This document shows positions 1-7,817 of a stretch of DNA of 63,308 nucleotides, piece by piece. The notes beneath the pieces are model-generated. The model searched no databases. It worked only from the letters and a program-made list of their open reading frames with translations, and had not been told where the DNA came from. Source of the DNA: Streptomyces sp. AC558_RSS880 (GTDB lineage: Bacteria; Actinomycetota; Actinomycetes; Streptomycetales; Streptomycetaceae); contig NZ_JAGMUJ010000010.1 of the NCBI RefSeq assembly GCF_019049255.1, positions 1-63,308 on the forward strand, read 5' to 3'. Each line of letters begins with the position of its first letter. The stretch's first letter is position 1. The position numbers were made by a program, and so were the translations under genes.

Positions 1-170
1 CGGGCGGCCGCCCGGTACGCCTGATCGACCTCGTCGACCGTGGCTATCGTGATCGACGCGAGCTTCTCGTCGTCGTACGGGTTGAAGTCGATGATGTCCC
101 AGGAGCCGGTGCCCGGGCGCCATTCACCGTCGATGTACTGCTGAGCCAGGTCGGTGAAGTACGACGACAT
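1..170 (-). CDS. Aldehyde dehydrogenase family protein, N-terminal fragment
   Basis: The gene runs off the left edge; only the first 56 or so codons are present. The translation begins MSSYFTDLAQQYIDGEWRPG and continues with SWDIIDFNPYDDEKLASI and a VDEVDQAYRAAA stretch. This matches the N-terminus of NAD(P)-dependent aldehyde dehydrogenases (YIDGEW, then NPYDDE, then the first helix of the cofactor domain). The ATG at 168-170 is preceded by GAGGGATC, a good ribosome site. Substrate cannot be judged because the catalytic Cys/Glu region lies outside the window. The start lies about 100 bp from the 3' end of the next gene, on the same strand. Confidence 0.8.
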   Translation of the reverse strand, partial: MSSYFTDLAQQYIDGEWRPGTGSWDIIDFNPYDDEKLASITIATVDEVDQAYRAAA

Positions 171-269
171 GTGATCCCTCGATCCCTTGCTGCATCAGCG
201 GAGCACTGATCGACTGCATGGTCTGATCGCACGTCATCGTACTTGTGTTTCATGTGAGTTGCGGTGTGC

Positions 270-1130
270 TCAGGACATGTGCAGCAGCCCCCGCAGGAGG
301 TCCCGGCTCTCCGCGGGGCCCGGGCTGTCGTGCTGGAGCTCCTTGAGCGCCTTCTCGTACTGGGCCACGTCCTCGGCCTTGTCGAGATACAGCGCGCTGG
401 TCAGCTGCTCCAGGTACACGACGTCCGACAGGTCGGACTCGGGGAAGCTGAGGATGGTGAACGCGCCCGACTCGCCGGAGTGCCCGCCGAGGCTGAACGG
501 CACGACCTGCAGCCGGACGTTGGGCCGCTCGGAGACGTCGATGAGGTGCTGGAGCTGGCCGCGCATCACCGCGCGGTCGCCGTACGGCCGGCGCAGGGCG
601 GCCTCGTCGAGGACGACGTGGAACTCGGGGGCGTTCTCCGAGACCAGGTACTTCTGCCGCTCCAGGCGCAGCGTCACCCGCCGTTCGACGTCCTCCTCGC
701 TCGCCCCCTTCATGCCGCGCCGCACCACCGCGCGGGCGTACTCCTCGGTCTGCAGCAGGCCGTGCACGAACTGCACCTCGTACGCCCGGATCAGCGAGGC
801 GGCGCCCTCCAGACCCACGTACGTGGGGAACCAGCTCGGCAGCACGTCCGAGTAACTGTGCCACCAGCCCGCCACGTTGGCCTCCTTGGCGAGGGAGACC
901 AGCGACAGGCGCTCCTGCTCGTCCGTGATGCCGTACAGCGTCAGCAGATCCTCGACATCCCTGGTCTTGAAGCTCACCCGGCCCAACTCCATCCGGCTGA
1001 TCTTCGATTCGGAGGCGCGGATCGAATAGCCCGCCGCCTCACGCGTGATCCCCCGCGCCTCACGCAGTCGCCGCAGTTGTGATCCGAGCAGCATGCGCCG
1101 CACCACCGATCCCGGCTCTCCCGCGCTCAC
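270..1130 (-). CDS. XRE-family HTH regulator with DUF5753 (WhiJ-type)
   Basis: 286 aa from a GTG start at 1130, chosen over a TTG at 1148 because GGGGAGG lies 9 nt upstream of the GTG. Residues about 12-70 form a Cro/CI-type helix-turn-helix (LGSQLRRLREARGITREAA, then ASESKISRMELG). The rest, from about residue 100, is the DUF5753 ligand/partner domain with WWHSYSD, a long EVQFVHGLLQTEEYARA helix and a C-terminal LLRGLL. These proteins are typically paired with a small DUF397 protein and often a HATPase anti-sigma-like protein; both occur just to the right. A DNA-binding regulator of its own locus is the likely role; the target is unknown. Confidence 0.9.
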   Translation of the reverse strand: MSAGEPGSVVRRMLLGSQLRRLREARGITREAAGYSIRASESKISRMELGRVSFKTRDVEDLLTLYGITDEQERLSLVSLAKEANVAGWWHSYSDVLPSWFPTYVGLEGAASLIRAYEVQFVHGLLQTEEYARAVVRRGMKGASEEDVERRVTLRLERQKYLVSENAPEFHVVLDEAALRRPYGDRAVMRGQLQHLIDVSERPNVRLQVVPFSLGGHSGESGAFTILSFPESDLSDVVYLEQLTSALYLDKAEDVAQYEKALKELQHDSPGPAESRDLLRGLLHMS

Positions 1131-1471
1131 GTTCGCCAGCCTCCCCAACGTCTTCAGGGCCCGCAGTCTGCCACTAAAACACTTCGAGCAGTACTCGCCC
1201 GGTTACGGAAACGGAATCCGGCCGAGGGTGCCGGCCGGGAAGGAGCACGGAACGGGCACGGGGGGAGAAGGAAGGAGCAACGAGGAGGCATGGGAACAGC
1301 CGGAAGCGGACGGGAAGATGACGGAAAAATTGGCCAACAAACCAGTACGGCAGGGACGATTTCGGTCAGCTGCACGTGCATCTGCCCTTGCATCTGCTGT
1401 ACGCATCCGAAACCATGGTCTCCGCACCACCGCAGCCTCGCTACGACCGCGAATTCCCGGGAGTGCCTCGC

Positions 1472-1990
1472 ATGGGGACGAATGGATCGACCATGCTCGA
1501 GCCGTTACGGCAGGGCCTTCCGCCGCTGAACCTCGCGGCCGCGTCCGACGCCGCTTCCTGTGCCCTCCCCGCCCGCTACGAAGCGGTCCGCGAGGCCCGG
1601 CAGTTCACCCGCAAGACCCTCGACCAGTGGAACCTGGGCGACCGTTTCGACGACGTGTGCCTGGTCGTCTCCGAGCTGGTCACCAACGCCCTGCGGCACG
1701 GTCTGCCGGCCGGCGCCCCGCGGCCGACGGCACCGGACCTGCCGGTACGGCTGCACCTGATGCGGTGGACCGAGCGACTGGTGTGCGCGGTGCGCGACCC
1801 CAGCGACGACAGCCCCGTCACCCGCGAGTCGGACGACTTCTCCGCCGAGTCGGGCCGGGGGCTGTTCCTGGTCGAGTCCTTCAGCGACAGCTGGGGCTGG
1901 CACCCGATGACCGGCGCGCCGAGCGGCAAGGTGGTCTGGGCCCTGTTCCGGCTCCCGCGCCCCGCCGGCCACCCCTGTCCCGGCTCATGA
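1472..1990 (+). CDS. HATPase_c anti-sigma-like ATP-binding protein (RsbW/SpoIIAB-type)
   Basis: 172 aa from the ATG at 1472, preceded by CCGGGAG at 8 nt; upstream in-frame ATGs at 1376 and 1415 lack a ribosome site. GHKL motifs are visible: N-box VSELVTNALRHG (about residues 66-77), G1-like AVRDPSDDSP, and ESGRGLFLVESFSDSWGW in the G2 region. The fold binds ATP, and in this family either phosphorylates an anti-anti-sigma factor or holds a sigma factor. It is divergent from the XRE-DUF5753 gene and converges on a DUF397 gene, the usual Streptomyces trio. No sigma factor gene is adjacent, so the partner is unknown. Confidence 0.85.
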   Translation: MGTNGSTMLEPLRQGLPPLNLAAASDAASCALPARYEAVREARQFTRKTLDQWNLGDRFDDVCLVVSELVTNALRHGLPAGAPRPTAPDLPVRLHLMRWTERLVCAVRDPSDDSPVTRESDDFSAESGRGLFLVESFSDSWGWHPMTGAPSGKVVWALFRLPRPAGHPCPGS

Positions 1991-2081
1991 CGAACCGCGG
2001 CGCTTCCGGGCGCCGCGGTTCTACGCGCGTTGGCGGCTCCTGAGCCACTCCGGTCCCTTCCGGAGCGCCCGGCGCCATCGG

Positions 2082-2366
2082 TCAGCCGGCCACCAGGTGG
2101 TCGAACTCGCCGTCCTTCACGCCCAGCAGCATGGCCTCGATCTCCGCGCGGGTGTAGACGAGCGCGGGACCGTCGGGGAAGCGGGAGTTGCGCACGGCCA
2201 CCTCTCCGCCGGGCAGCCGGGCGAACTCCACGCAGGACCCCTGCGAGTTGCTGTGCCGGCTCTTCTGCCAGACCACACCGTCCAGCCCGGTGGCCGCCAT
2301 GCCGTTGTACGCGCCGGACGCGTCGGCACCGTCGTACACGTCACCGTCGTACACGTCGTGGTCCAC
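2082..2366 (-). CDS. DUF397 domain small protein
   Basis: 94 aa, GTG start with GGGGAG 6 nt upstream. The C-terminal 60 residues carry the DUF397 signature: WQKSRHSNSQGSCVEFARL, then GGEVAVRNSRFPDGPALVYT and a closing KDGEFDHL. The N-terminus contains a short YDGDVYDG tandem repeat that is not part of the family. DUF397 proteins occur next to XRE-DUF5753 regulators and in several studied cases act as partner or antidote of the regulator. Here the gene is on the strand of the XRE gene but separated from it by the convergent HATPase gene. Confidence 0.9.
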   Translation of the reverse strand: MDHDVYDGDVYDGADASGAYNGMAATGLDGVVWQKSRHSNSQGSCVEFARLPGGEVAVRNSRFPDGPALVYTRAEIEAMLLGVKDGEFDHLVAG

Positions 2367-2766
2367 AGGTCGCTCCCCGCTGGTGCACTGGCTGGTGTGG
2401 CCATTGATGCAGTGGTCAACTGACCGGGATCATAGCTTTGTTCACGTGCAGATGCTTGAGCAAATGCACGTGCACGCGGGGTGTTCCCGCGGTTACAGCC
2501 TTGACGGCCGAGTGGTGCCCGCTTTGACGGACGTTTTACCGAACCCCGCTTCCTAAGAGACGCACGCGGGGGCCTTTGTGTTCCACCGTGTTCCCTTGTG
2601 TGTCCTCCGCGTTCCGTGGGCGTCGTTCCCGTGCGCGCCGGCCCACCGATCCGCCGTGAACATGCGGTGCGAGGTGTGTCACGGAGGCTGGTGAGGTGCC
2701 GGTGGGTCCTGTTAGCTGGCGGCTGTCGTCCGGCCGACGGGGCCGGCCACAGCCAGGGGGCTCGCA
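2367..2766. other. Intergenic region, 400 bp, promoter area for two divergent genes
   Basis: No convincing ORF on either strand. It is noticeably less GC-rich than the flanks around 2400-2480 (for example GATCATAGCTTTGTTCACG), as expected for a promoter of the DUF397 gene on the minus strand. The right end supplies the upstream region of the lipoprotein gene at 2767. No repeat or clear operator was found. Confidence 0.5.
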
Positions 2767-3330
2767 GTGACTTCGGAGGCTTCGGTGACGTACCAGCCCG
2801 CATCGCCGTCATCGCGCGGGTCGCACTCCCGGCGCGCTCGGGTCGCGGCCGTGGCCGTGGCCGTGGGGCTGACCGGCACGCTCGTGCTGACCGCGTGCGG
2901 TGGGGGCGGCTCCGACGGCTCGGACGACTCCACGGCCGGCCCCACCCCGTCCACCACGGCGACCGCGGACTCCGGCGGCGGCACCGGGGGCTCCGGCGCG
3001 AGCGCGGCCCCGGCGAGCGAGCTGGAGGGAAGCTGGCTCACCACGGCCGACGGCAAGGCCGTGGTCCTGATGGTCAACGGCGGGGACGCCGCACTCTTCG
3101 CCACGGGCGGCACCGTGTGCAGCGGCACCGCGCGGGAGCGGGCCGGGACCCACTCGATCCGCCTGAAGTGCGGCGACGGCGCCGAGGAGCGGGCGAACGG
3201 CACGGTCGGCTCCGTCGGCGAGGACTCCCTGGAGGTCACCTGGGAGGGCGCCCTCGGCACCGAGACGTACACCAAGGCCGAAGGCAGCTCCTTCCCGACG
3301 GGGCTGCCCACGGAAGGGCTGGGCTCCTAG
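2767..3330 (+). CDS. Secreted lipoprotein, unknown function
   Basis: 187 aa from GTG 2767 (AGGGGG 6 nt upstream). A long cytosolic lead of about 25 residues with RRAR is followed by a hydrophobic VAAVAVAVGLTGTLVLTAC segment ending in an LTAC lipobox (Cys at about residue 44). The mature protein starts with a Gly/Ser/Asp linker and then a compact beta-rich domain of about 100 residues (ELEGSWLTTADGKAVVLMV, then CSGTARE and IRLKCGDG). Two Cys could form a disulfide. No family recognised. It is followed after 80 bp by another lipoprotein gene and may share its transcript. Confidence 0.75.
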   Translation: MTSEASVTYQPASPSSRGSHSRRARVAAVAVAVGLTGTLVLTACGGGGSDGSDDSTAGPTPSTTATADSGGGTGGSGASAAPASELEGSWLTTADGKAVVLMVNGGDAALFATGGTVCSGTARERAGTHSIRLKCGDGAEERANGTVGSVGEDSLEVTWEGALGTETYTKAEGSSFPTGLPTEGLGS

Positions 3331-3410
3331 CGCCTGTCCGCGGGGCGGACCGGTGACGGATGCGTGATGATGACCGGTGGGCACCTCCACGAAACCCCAG
3401 AGGATCACTC

Positions 3411-3947
3411 ATGCGCACCACGCCGATCGCCGTCCCCGCCGCCCTTGCCGCGCTCCTCCTGCTGACCGCCTGCGCCGGCGCGGGCGGCGACGAGGACGGC
3501 GACGGGAAGCGGGAGAGCACCGCCTGCTCGGTCGACACGGTGAGCGTGGAGGTCGGGCCCGCGAGCGCCGCGCCGGCCGCCGGGGACACCGGTGAGGTTC
3601 CCGTCGTCCTCACCAATCAGAGCGCCGCCTGCACCCTGGACGGCTTCCCGAAGGCGGCCCTGGTAGGGATCAGCGATTCCGCCACCCTCAATGCGCCGCC
3701 GGCCGAGGGCGCCAAGGCGCAGAAACTGACCCTGGCCAAGGGCGAGTCCGCGTCCTTCACCCTCACCTACGAACGCGGCACGCCCCGCGACGGCGCCTTC
3801 AACGCCGAGAAACTGCGGGTCGAGCTGCCCGGCGACACGAGCAGCTCCGTCATCCGGGCCTTCCCCTGGACGTACGGCCCGGTCGCGTCCGCCGGCCAGG
3901 GCAGCCACAAGATCTCCGTCGGCGCCTACCAGCAGGCGGGCGACTAG
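3411..3947 (+). CDS. DUF4232-type lipoprotein
   Basis: 178 aa; ATG 3411 is preferred to an in-frame codon at 3360 because it begins a canonical signal peptide (MRTTPIAVPAALAALLLL, then TAC lipobox) and has AGAGGA upstream. The mature part reads VSVEVGPASAAPAAGDTGEV, then VLTNQSAACTLDGFPKAALV. This is the DUF4232 pattern (beta-sandwich, paired cysteines around an NQSxxxCxLxGFP motif) common in actinobacterial cell-envelope lipoproteins. Function unknown. Its TAG stop overlaps the stop of the convergent gene in a CTAG tetramer. Confidence 0.85.
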   Translation: MRTTPIAVPAALAALLLLTACAGAGGDEDGDGKRESTACSVDTVSVEVGPASAAPAAGDTGEVPVVLTNQSAACTLDGFPKAALVGISDSATLNAPPAEGAKAQKLTLAKGESASFTLTYERGTPRDGAFNAEKLRVELPGDTSSSVIRAFPWTYGPVASAGQGSHKISVGAYQQAGD

Positions 3948-5068
3948 AACTCCCGGGGAAGGTGCGGACGCGCCCTGACCTGTGCGTCGTCCGCCGCGCG
4001 GGCACCCTCCTCCCAGCCCGCCGCGTCGCTCACGCCGCGCAGCCGGGTGGTCGTCGTCTCCGGGAACAGCCGGTCCGTCCGCTCGGTGACCGCCACCGCG
4101 CGGGAGGCGAGCACCGGGAGCAGATCGTCGCTCACCTGGGTCTCGGCGACGGCCGCGAGACGCGTGCCCACGCGGTGCGCGTAGGCGGCGAGGAAGGACT
4201 GTCGGAAGGTTTTGGTCCGCTTGCGCCCGCCCGCCCGCTGTGCGGCCTCCGCCCTGGTCATCGCCGTGGTGGCCTGCACCAGCAGTGAGGTGTAGAGGAG
4301 TTCCACCGCCTCCAGGTCGGAGGCGAAGCCGACCACGGTGGAGAAGCCGAGCGGTTCGTTCCACACGGCCCGGCAGTGGTTCGCGCCGGCGACCGCGTCC
4401 AGCAGCACCGCCTTGGCCTGCTCGTACGGCGGCTCCACCCCGATCCGGCAGGCGCCCGGCGCCTGGGCCGAGGGCTCCCGCGCGGCGAGCAGCGCCTCGT
4501 CGACGCTGTGCCGCGCCATCAGCTCCTGCGCCTTGGCGCTGAGCGCCTCCGCCTCGTCCGGGAACCCGGTCGCCTCCGCCTTGGCCAGCAGCGCGCGGAT
4601 GCGGCCGAGCACGCGGGACTCCGGCCGCCGGTCCCGTGGGTCCGGGGCGGCCGTCTCGTCGAGGGGCTCGAGGGCGGGCAGGCGCAGCAGCAGGCGGTAC
4701 AGCTCCAGGACGGCCGTGGCGTACGGGAAACGGTCACCGCGCGGGACGTCGTCCGCCCCGAGCTCGTCCAGCTGGGCCTTCCACCGGGGTCCGCGCGGCC
4801 GGTCGTCGCGCGGTGCCTGCGCGCGGATCAGCGCGGAGACGAGCCGTACGTGGACGTCGTCCAGCTCGCGCCGGACGATCCGTACGACATCGGCGGGCTG
4901 CCAGCCGCGCCGCCAGGCGGTCGCCACGAACTCCTGCCCCCGCCGGGCGAGTTCGGCGTCGGCCGCCGGGTCGGCGGCGAGCAGGGACGCGCCGGTGTCC
5001 AGGGCGGTGTCGCCGGTGTCGTAGAGGGCGGCACGGAAGGCGCGGTCGACGGTGCTGGACGTACTCAC
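3944..5068 (-). CDS. DUF2786 domain protein
   Basis: 374 aa, GTG start. The middle carries the DUF2786 signature RIRALLAKAEATGFPDEAEA followed by LSAKAQELMARHSVDEALL (about residues 170-210). After it comes a second conserved domain with FLAAYAHRVGTRLAA and RSF/RQSF-like motifs (often annotated DUF7168). The N-terminal 150 residues are an all-helical Streptomyces-specific part. No catalytic residues can be assigned. The gene is divergent from the Clp-N/HTH gene and shares its two-operator promoter region. Confidence 0.85.
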   Translation of the reverse strand: MSTSSTVDRAFRAALYDTGDTALDTGASLLAADPAADAELARRGQEFVATAWRRGWQPADVVRIVRRELDDVHVRLVSALIRAQAPRDDRPRGPRWKAQLDELGADDVPRGDRFPYATAVLELYRLLLRLPALEPLDETAAPDPRDRRPESRVLGRIRALLAKAEATGFPDEAEALSAKAQELMARHSVDEALLAAREPSAQAPGACRIGVEPPYEQAKAVLLDAVAGANHCRAVWNEPLGFSTVVGFASDLEAVELLYTSLLVQATTAMTRAEAAQRAGGRKRTKTFRQSFLAAYAHRVGTRLAAVAETQVSDDLLPVLASRAVAVTERTDRLFPETTTTRLRGVSDAAGWEEGARAADDAQVRARPHLPREF

Positions 5069-5106
5069 GGACCGATCGTGCCATGTTCCGGAGATTCACC
5101 CGGAAG

Positions 5107-5153
5107 TGTCAACTTCGGGTTGACACCCTCTGACTGTCAACCTACGGTTGACA
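5107..5153 (+). promoter_or_regulatory. Twin inverted-repeat operator overlapping a sigma70-type promoter
   Basis: Two near-identical 19-bp inverted repeats: TGTCAACTTCGGGTTGACA at 5107-5125 and TGTCAACCTACGGTTGACA at 5135-5153, centres 28 bp apart. TTGACA at 5120-5125 is a perfect -35, and TACGGT at 5143-5148 (TANNNT) lies exactly 17 nt downstream as -10, so each operator covers one promoter hexamer. The predicted transcription start falls at the ATG of the next gene (5155), implying a leaderless mRNA. The arms also read TTGACA on the other strand, so the divergent DUF2786 gene could be co-regulated. No binder is proven; the HTH region in the downstream product is the obvious candidate. Confidence 0.7.
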
Positions 5154-5154
5154 C

Positions 5155-5916
5155 ATGACGACGAACCCCGCCATCAAGTCATCCGTACGTCTCGACGACC
5201 TCATCGCGGCCATCAAGAAGGTCCACGAGGAACCCCTGGAACAGCTCCAGGACGCGGTGCTCGCCGGTGAGCACCTCGGCGACGTGGCCGACCACCTGAT
5301 CGGCCACTTCGTGGACCAGGCCCGGCGTTCGGGCGCCTCCTGGACGGACATCGGCAAGAGCATGGGCGTCACCCGGCAGGCGGCCCAGAAGCGGTTCGTG
5401 CCCAAGGAGGGCAACGACCTCGACCCGAGCCAGGGCTTCAACCGCTACACGCCCCGCGCCCGCAACACGGTCATGGCCGCGCACAACGAGGCGCAGGCCG
5501 CGCGCAACGCCGAGGGCCTGCCCGAGCACCTGGTCCTGGGTCTGCTGGTCGAACCCCAGGGGCTCGCCGTGAAGGCGATCACCGAGCAGGGCGTCACCGT
5601 GGACGCGGTCCGCGAGGCCGCCCGCGCGGCGCTCCCGCCGGCCGTCGAGGACGCCCCCGAGCTGGTGCCGTACGGCCCGGCGGCCAAGAAGGTCCTGGAA
5701 CTCACCTTCCGCGAGGCCCTCCGTCTCGGCCACAACTACATCGGCACCGAGCACATCCTGCTCGCCCTGCTGGAGCACGAGAACGGCAAGGGCCTCCTCA
5801 GCGGCCTCGGCGTCGACAAGACCGCCACCGAGCGGTACGTCGCCGACATGCTGGCGCAGTACGTCGAGACCCGGACGGAGGGCGAGAGCGGGAGCGAGGC
5901 CGCGCGGGAGGGCTGA
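5155..5916 (+). CDS. Clp N-terminal (repeat) domain protein with HTH-like segment, probable autoregulator
   Basis: 253 aa. The N-terminal third is helical and contains SGASWTDIGKSMGVTRQAAQ followed by KRFVPKEG (about residues 60-90), which reads as a helix-turn-helix (IGKSMGV as helix 2, TRQAAQKRF as recognition helix). The rest has two Clp-N repeats: FNRYTPRARNTVMAAHNEAQ then LPEHLVLGLL, and FREALRLGHNYIGTEHILLA then LLEHENGKG. There are no AAA motifs, so this is not a Clp ATPase. It may sense substrates or ClpP partners, or simply use the fold as a regulatory domain. No ribosome site precedes the ATG; the start lies 1 nt after the second operator. Confidence 0.8.
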   Translation: MTTNPAIKSSVRLDDLIAAIKKVHEEPLEQLQDAVLAGEHLGDVADHLIGHFVDQARRSGASWTDIGKSMGVTRQAAQKRFVPKEGNDLDPSQGFNRYTPRARNTVMAAHNEAQAARNAEGLPEHLVLGLLVEPQGLAVKAITEQGVTVDAVREAARAALPPAVEDAPELVPYGPAAKKVLELTFREALRLGHNYIGTEHILLALLEHENGKGLLSGLGVDKTATERYVADMLAQYVETRTEGESGSEAAREG

Positions 5917-5942
5917 GCCCCAGGAGGCCGATCAGGGGCCGG

Positions 5943-5990
5943 CCGATCGGAAGGTCGACCGATCGGAAGGTCGACCGATCGGAAGGCCGT
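5943..5990. repeat. 16-bp tandem repeat, three copies
   Basis: Unit CCGATCGGAAGGTCGA at 5943-5958 and 5959-5974 (identical), with a third copy at 5975-5990 differing at two positions. It lies in the 102-bp gap upstream of the DNA polymerase gene. It may be iterated protein-binding sites or simple slippage; nothing else is in the gap. Confidence 0.8.
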
Positions 5991-6018
5991 TGTCAGACCC
6001 CCCTGCCACACTCGCAGC

Positions 6019-7710
6019 ATGGCCGACCGGTGGGCACTCGCTCCGGCCGAGGAAGGTGGCGTGGACGTCGCTCCCCTCGGTCCGGACGGGCTGCCCGCCG
6101 GTCCGGTGCTGCGGGAGGCGGACCTCGCCGAGGCCGTCCGGAGCCGTCCCGGTGTCACGCGGTGGGTGTGGCGGTCCACCGCCGAGGTCTACCCGCGCCT
6201 GCTCGCCACGGGGGTGCGAGTGGAGCGGGCCTACGACATCGAGGTCGCCGAGACGCTCCTCCTCGGCCACGAGGGGCGGTACGGGGAACCCCGTTCGGCC
6301 GCGGCGGCGCTGGCCCGGCTGCGCGGCGGCCCCGTACCGCCCGATCCACCGCAGCGCCAGGCCGAACCGGGCGCCCAGTCCTCCCTCTTCGAACCCCAGG
6401 GCGTCCGGCTGCCGCTGACGGACCTCCTCGCGGTCTACGCCGAACAGCAGCGGCGGACCGACGCGACCGCGCACCCGGACCGGATGCGGCTGCTGACGGC
6501 CGCCGAGTCGGCGGGGACGCTGGTGGCCGCCGAGATGAACCGCGCGGGACTGCCCTGGCGGGCCGACGTGCACCGCGCGGTGCTGCACGACCTGCTCGGC
6601 GAGCGGTACGCGGGCGGCGGCGAGCCACGCCGGCTCGCCGAGCTCGCCGACGAGGTGTCCGCCGCCTTCGGCCGCCGGGTCCGGCCCGACCTGCCCGCCG
6701 ATGTGGTGAAGGCCTTCACGCAGGCCGGCGTCAGGATCACCTCGACCCGCCGCTGGGAGATCGAGTCCGTCGACCACCCGGCCGTCGGACCGCTGGTCGA
6801 GTACAAGAAGCTGTACCGGATCTGGGTCGCCCACGGCTGGTCCTGGCTCCAGGACTGGGTGCGCGACGGCCGGTTCCGGCCGGAGTTCCTCGCGGGCGGG
6901 ACGGTGACCGGCCGCTGGGTGACCAACGGCGGGGGCGCGCTGCAGATCCCCAAGGTGATCCGCCGCGCGGCCGTCGCCGACCCCGGCTGGCGGCTCGTCG
7001 TCGCCGACGCCGACCAGATGGAGCCGCGCGTACTGGCGGCGATCTCCCGTGACCCCGGGCTGATGGAGGTGGCCGGCCGGGAGACCGACCTGTACCAGTC
7101 GGTGTCCGACCGCGCCTTCTCCGGCGACCGCGCCCAGGCCAAGCTCGCCGTCCTCGGCGCGGTCTACGGCCAGACCTCCGGCGACGGCCTGAAGAACCTC
7201 GCCGCGCTCCGCCGCCGCTTCCCCAGGGCGGTGGCCTACGTCGACGAGGCCGCCCGCGCGGGCGAGGAGGGCCGGCTCGTACGGACCTGGCTGGGCCGCA
7301 CCTGCCCGCCGGCCGCCCGTACGACGGACGACGCGACGGAGGAGGCGGGCATCCCGGTCGCCGAGGAGGACCAGGAGTCCGCTGCCCGCCCGTGGGTTCC
7401 GGGCTACGCCTCGACCGACGCCCGCGCCCGTGGCCGCTTCGCCCGCAACTTCGTCGTCCAGGGCAGCGCCGCTGACTGGGCCCTGCTGCTGCTCGCCGCG
7501 CTGCGGCAGACCCTGAGCGACATGGCGGCCGAGCTGGTCTTCTTCCAGCACGACGAGGTGATCGTGCACTGTCCCGAGGAGGAGGCGGAGACCGTGGTGG
7601 CGGCGATCCGGCGGGCCTCGGATCTGGCCGGACGGCTGACCTTCGGGGAGACACCGGTGCGGTTCCCGTTCACGACGGCGGTGGTGGAGTGCTACGCGGA
7701 CGCCAAATGA
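6019..7710 (+). CDS. Family A DNA polymerase (stand-alone, annotated as 3'-5' exonuclease/polymerase in relatives)
   Basis: 563 aa, much shorter than PolA (about 900). Polymerase motifs are intact: motif A VVADADQMEPRVLAAIS (about 330-346), motif B AQAKLAVLGAVYGQTSGDG (about 373-391), motif C FFQHDEVIVHCP (about 512-523). The N-terminal 180 residues correspond in position to the exonuclease domain, but I cannot see the Asp/Glu exonuclease motifs, and there is no 5' nuclease. Streptomyces carry this as a second Pol I-like enzyme; a repair or translesion role is inferred only. It is transcribed alone. Confidence 0.85.
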   Translation: MADRWALAPAEEGGVDVAPLGPDGLPAGPVLREADLAEAVRSRPGVTRWVWRSTAEVYPRLLATGVRVERAYDIEVAETLLLGHEGRYGEPRSAAAALARLRGGPVPPDPPQRQAEPGAQSSLFEPQGVRLPLTDLLAVYAEQQRRTDATAHPDRMRLLTAAESAGTLVAAEMNRAGLPWRADVHRAVLHDLLGERYAGGGEPRRLAELADEVSAAFGRRVRPDLPADVVKAFTQAGVRITSTRRWEIESVDHPAVGPLVEYKKLYRIWVAHGWSWLQDWVRDGRFRPEFLAGGTVTGRWVTNGGGALQIPKVIRRAAVADPGWRLVVADADQMEPRVLAAISRDPGLMEVAGRETDLYQSVSDRAFSGDRAQAKLAVLGAVYGQTSGDGLKNLAALRRRFPRAVAYVDEAARAGEEGRLVRTWLGRTCPPAARTTDDATEEAGIPVAEEDQESAARPWVPGYASTDARARGRFARNFVVQGSAADWALLLLAALRQTLSDMAAELVFFQHDEVIVHCPEEEAETVVAAIRRASDLAGRLTFGETPVRFPFTTAVVECYADAK

Positions 7711-7745
7711 TCAGGTCGCCGGCCGGCCCCCTCGTCGTTCTGCAC

Positions 7746-7817
7746 GTCGGGTCGGACGACCGGTGGCCGGTCGGGTCGGACGACCGGTGGCCCGTCGGGT
7801 CAGATGACCGGTGGCCG
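7746..7817. repeat. 24-bp tandem repeat, three copies
   Basis: Three copies (7746-7769, 7770-7793, 7794-7817) of a unit beginning GTCGGGTCGGACGACCGG. The first two are nearly identical; the third has two changes. The array spans the convergent junction, and the third copy contains the last codons and stop of the glycosyltransferase on the minus strand, so the array probably grew outward from that gene end. The unit contains GTCGGACGAC, itself partly dyad-symmetric. Confidence 0.85.

Noticed and set aside
187..1082. Long plus-strand ORFs opposite the XRE-DUF5753 gene
   Set aside because: Arg/Ser or His/Val-rich translations with no family motifs; they are antisense shadows of a gene with clear HTH and DUF5753 motifs.
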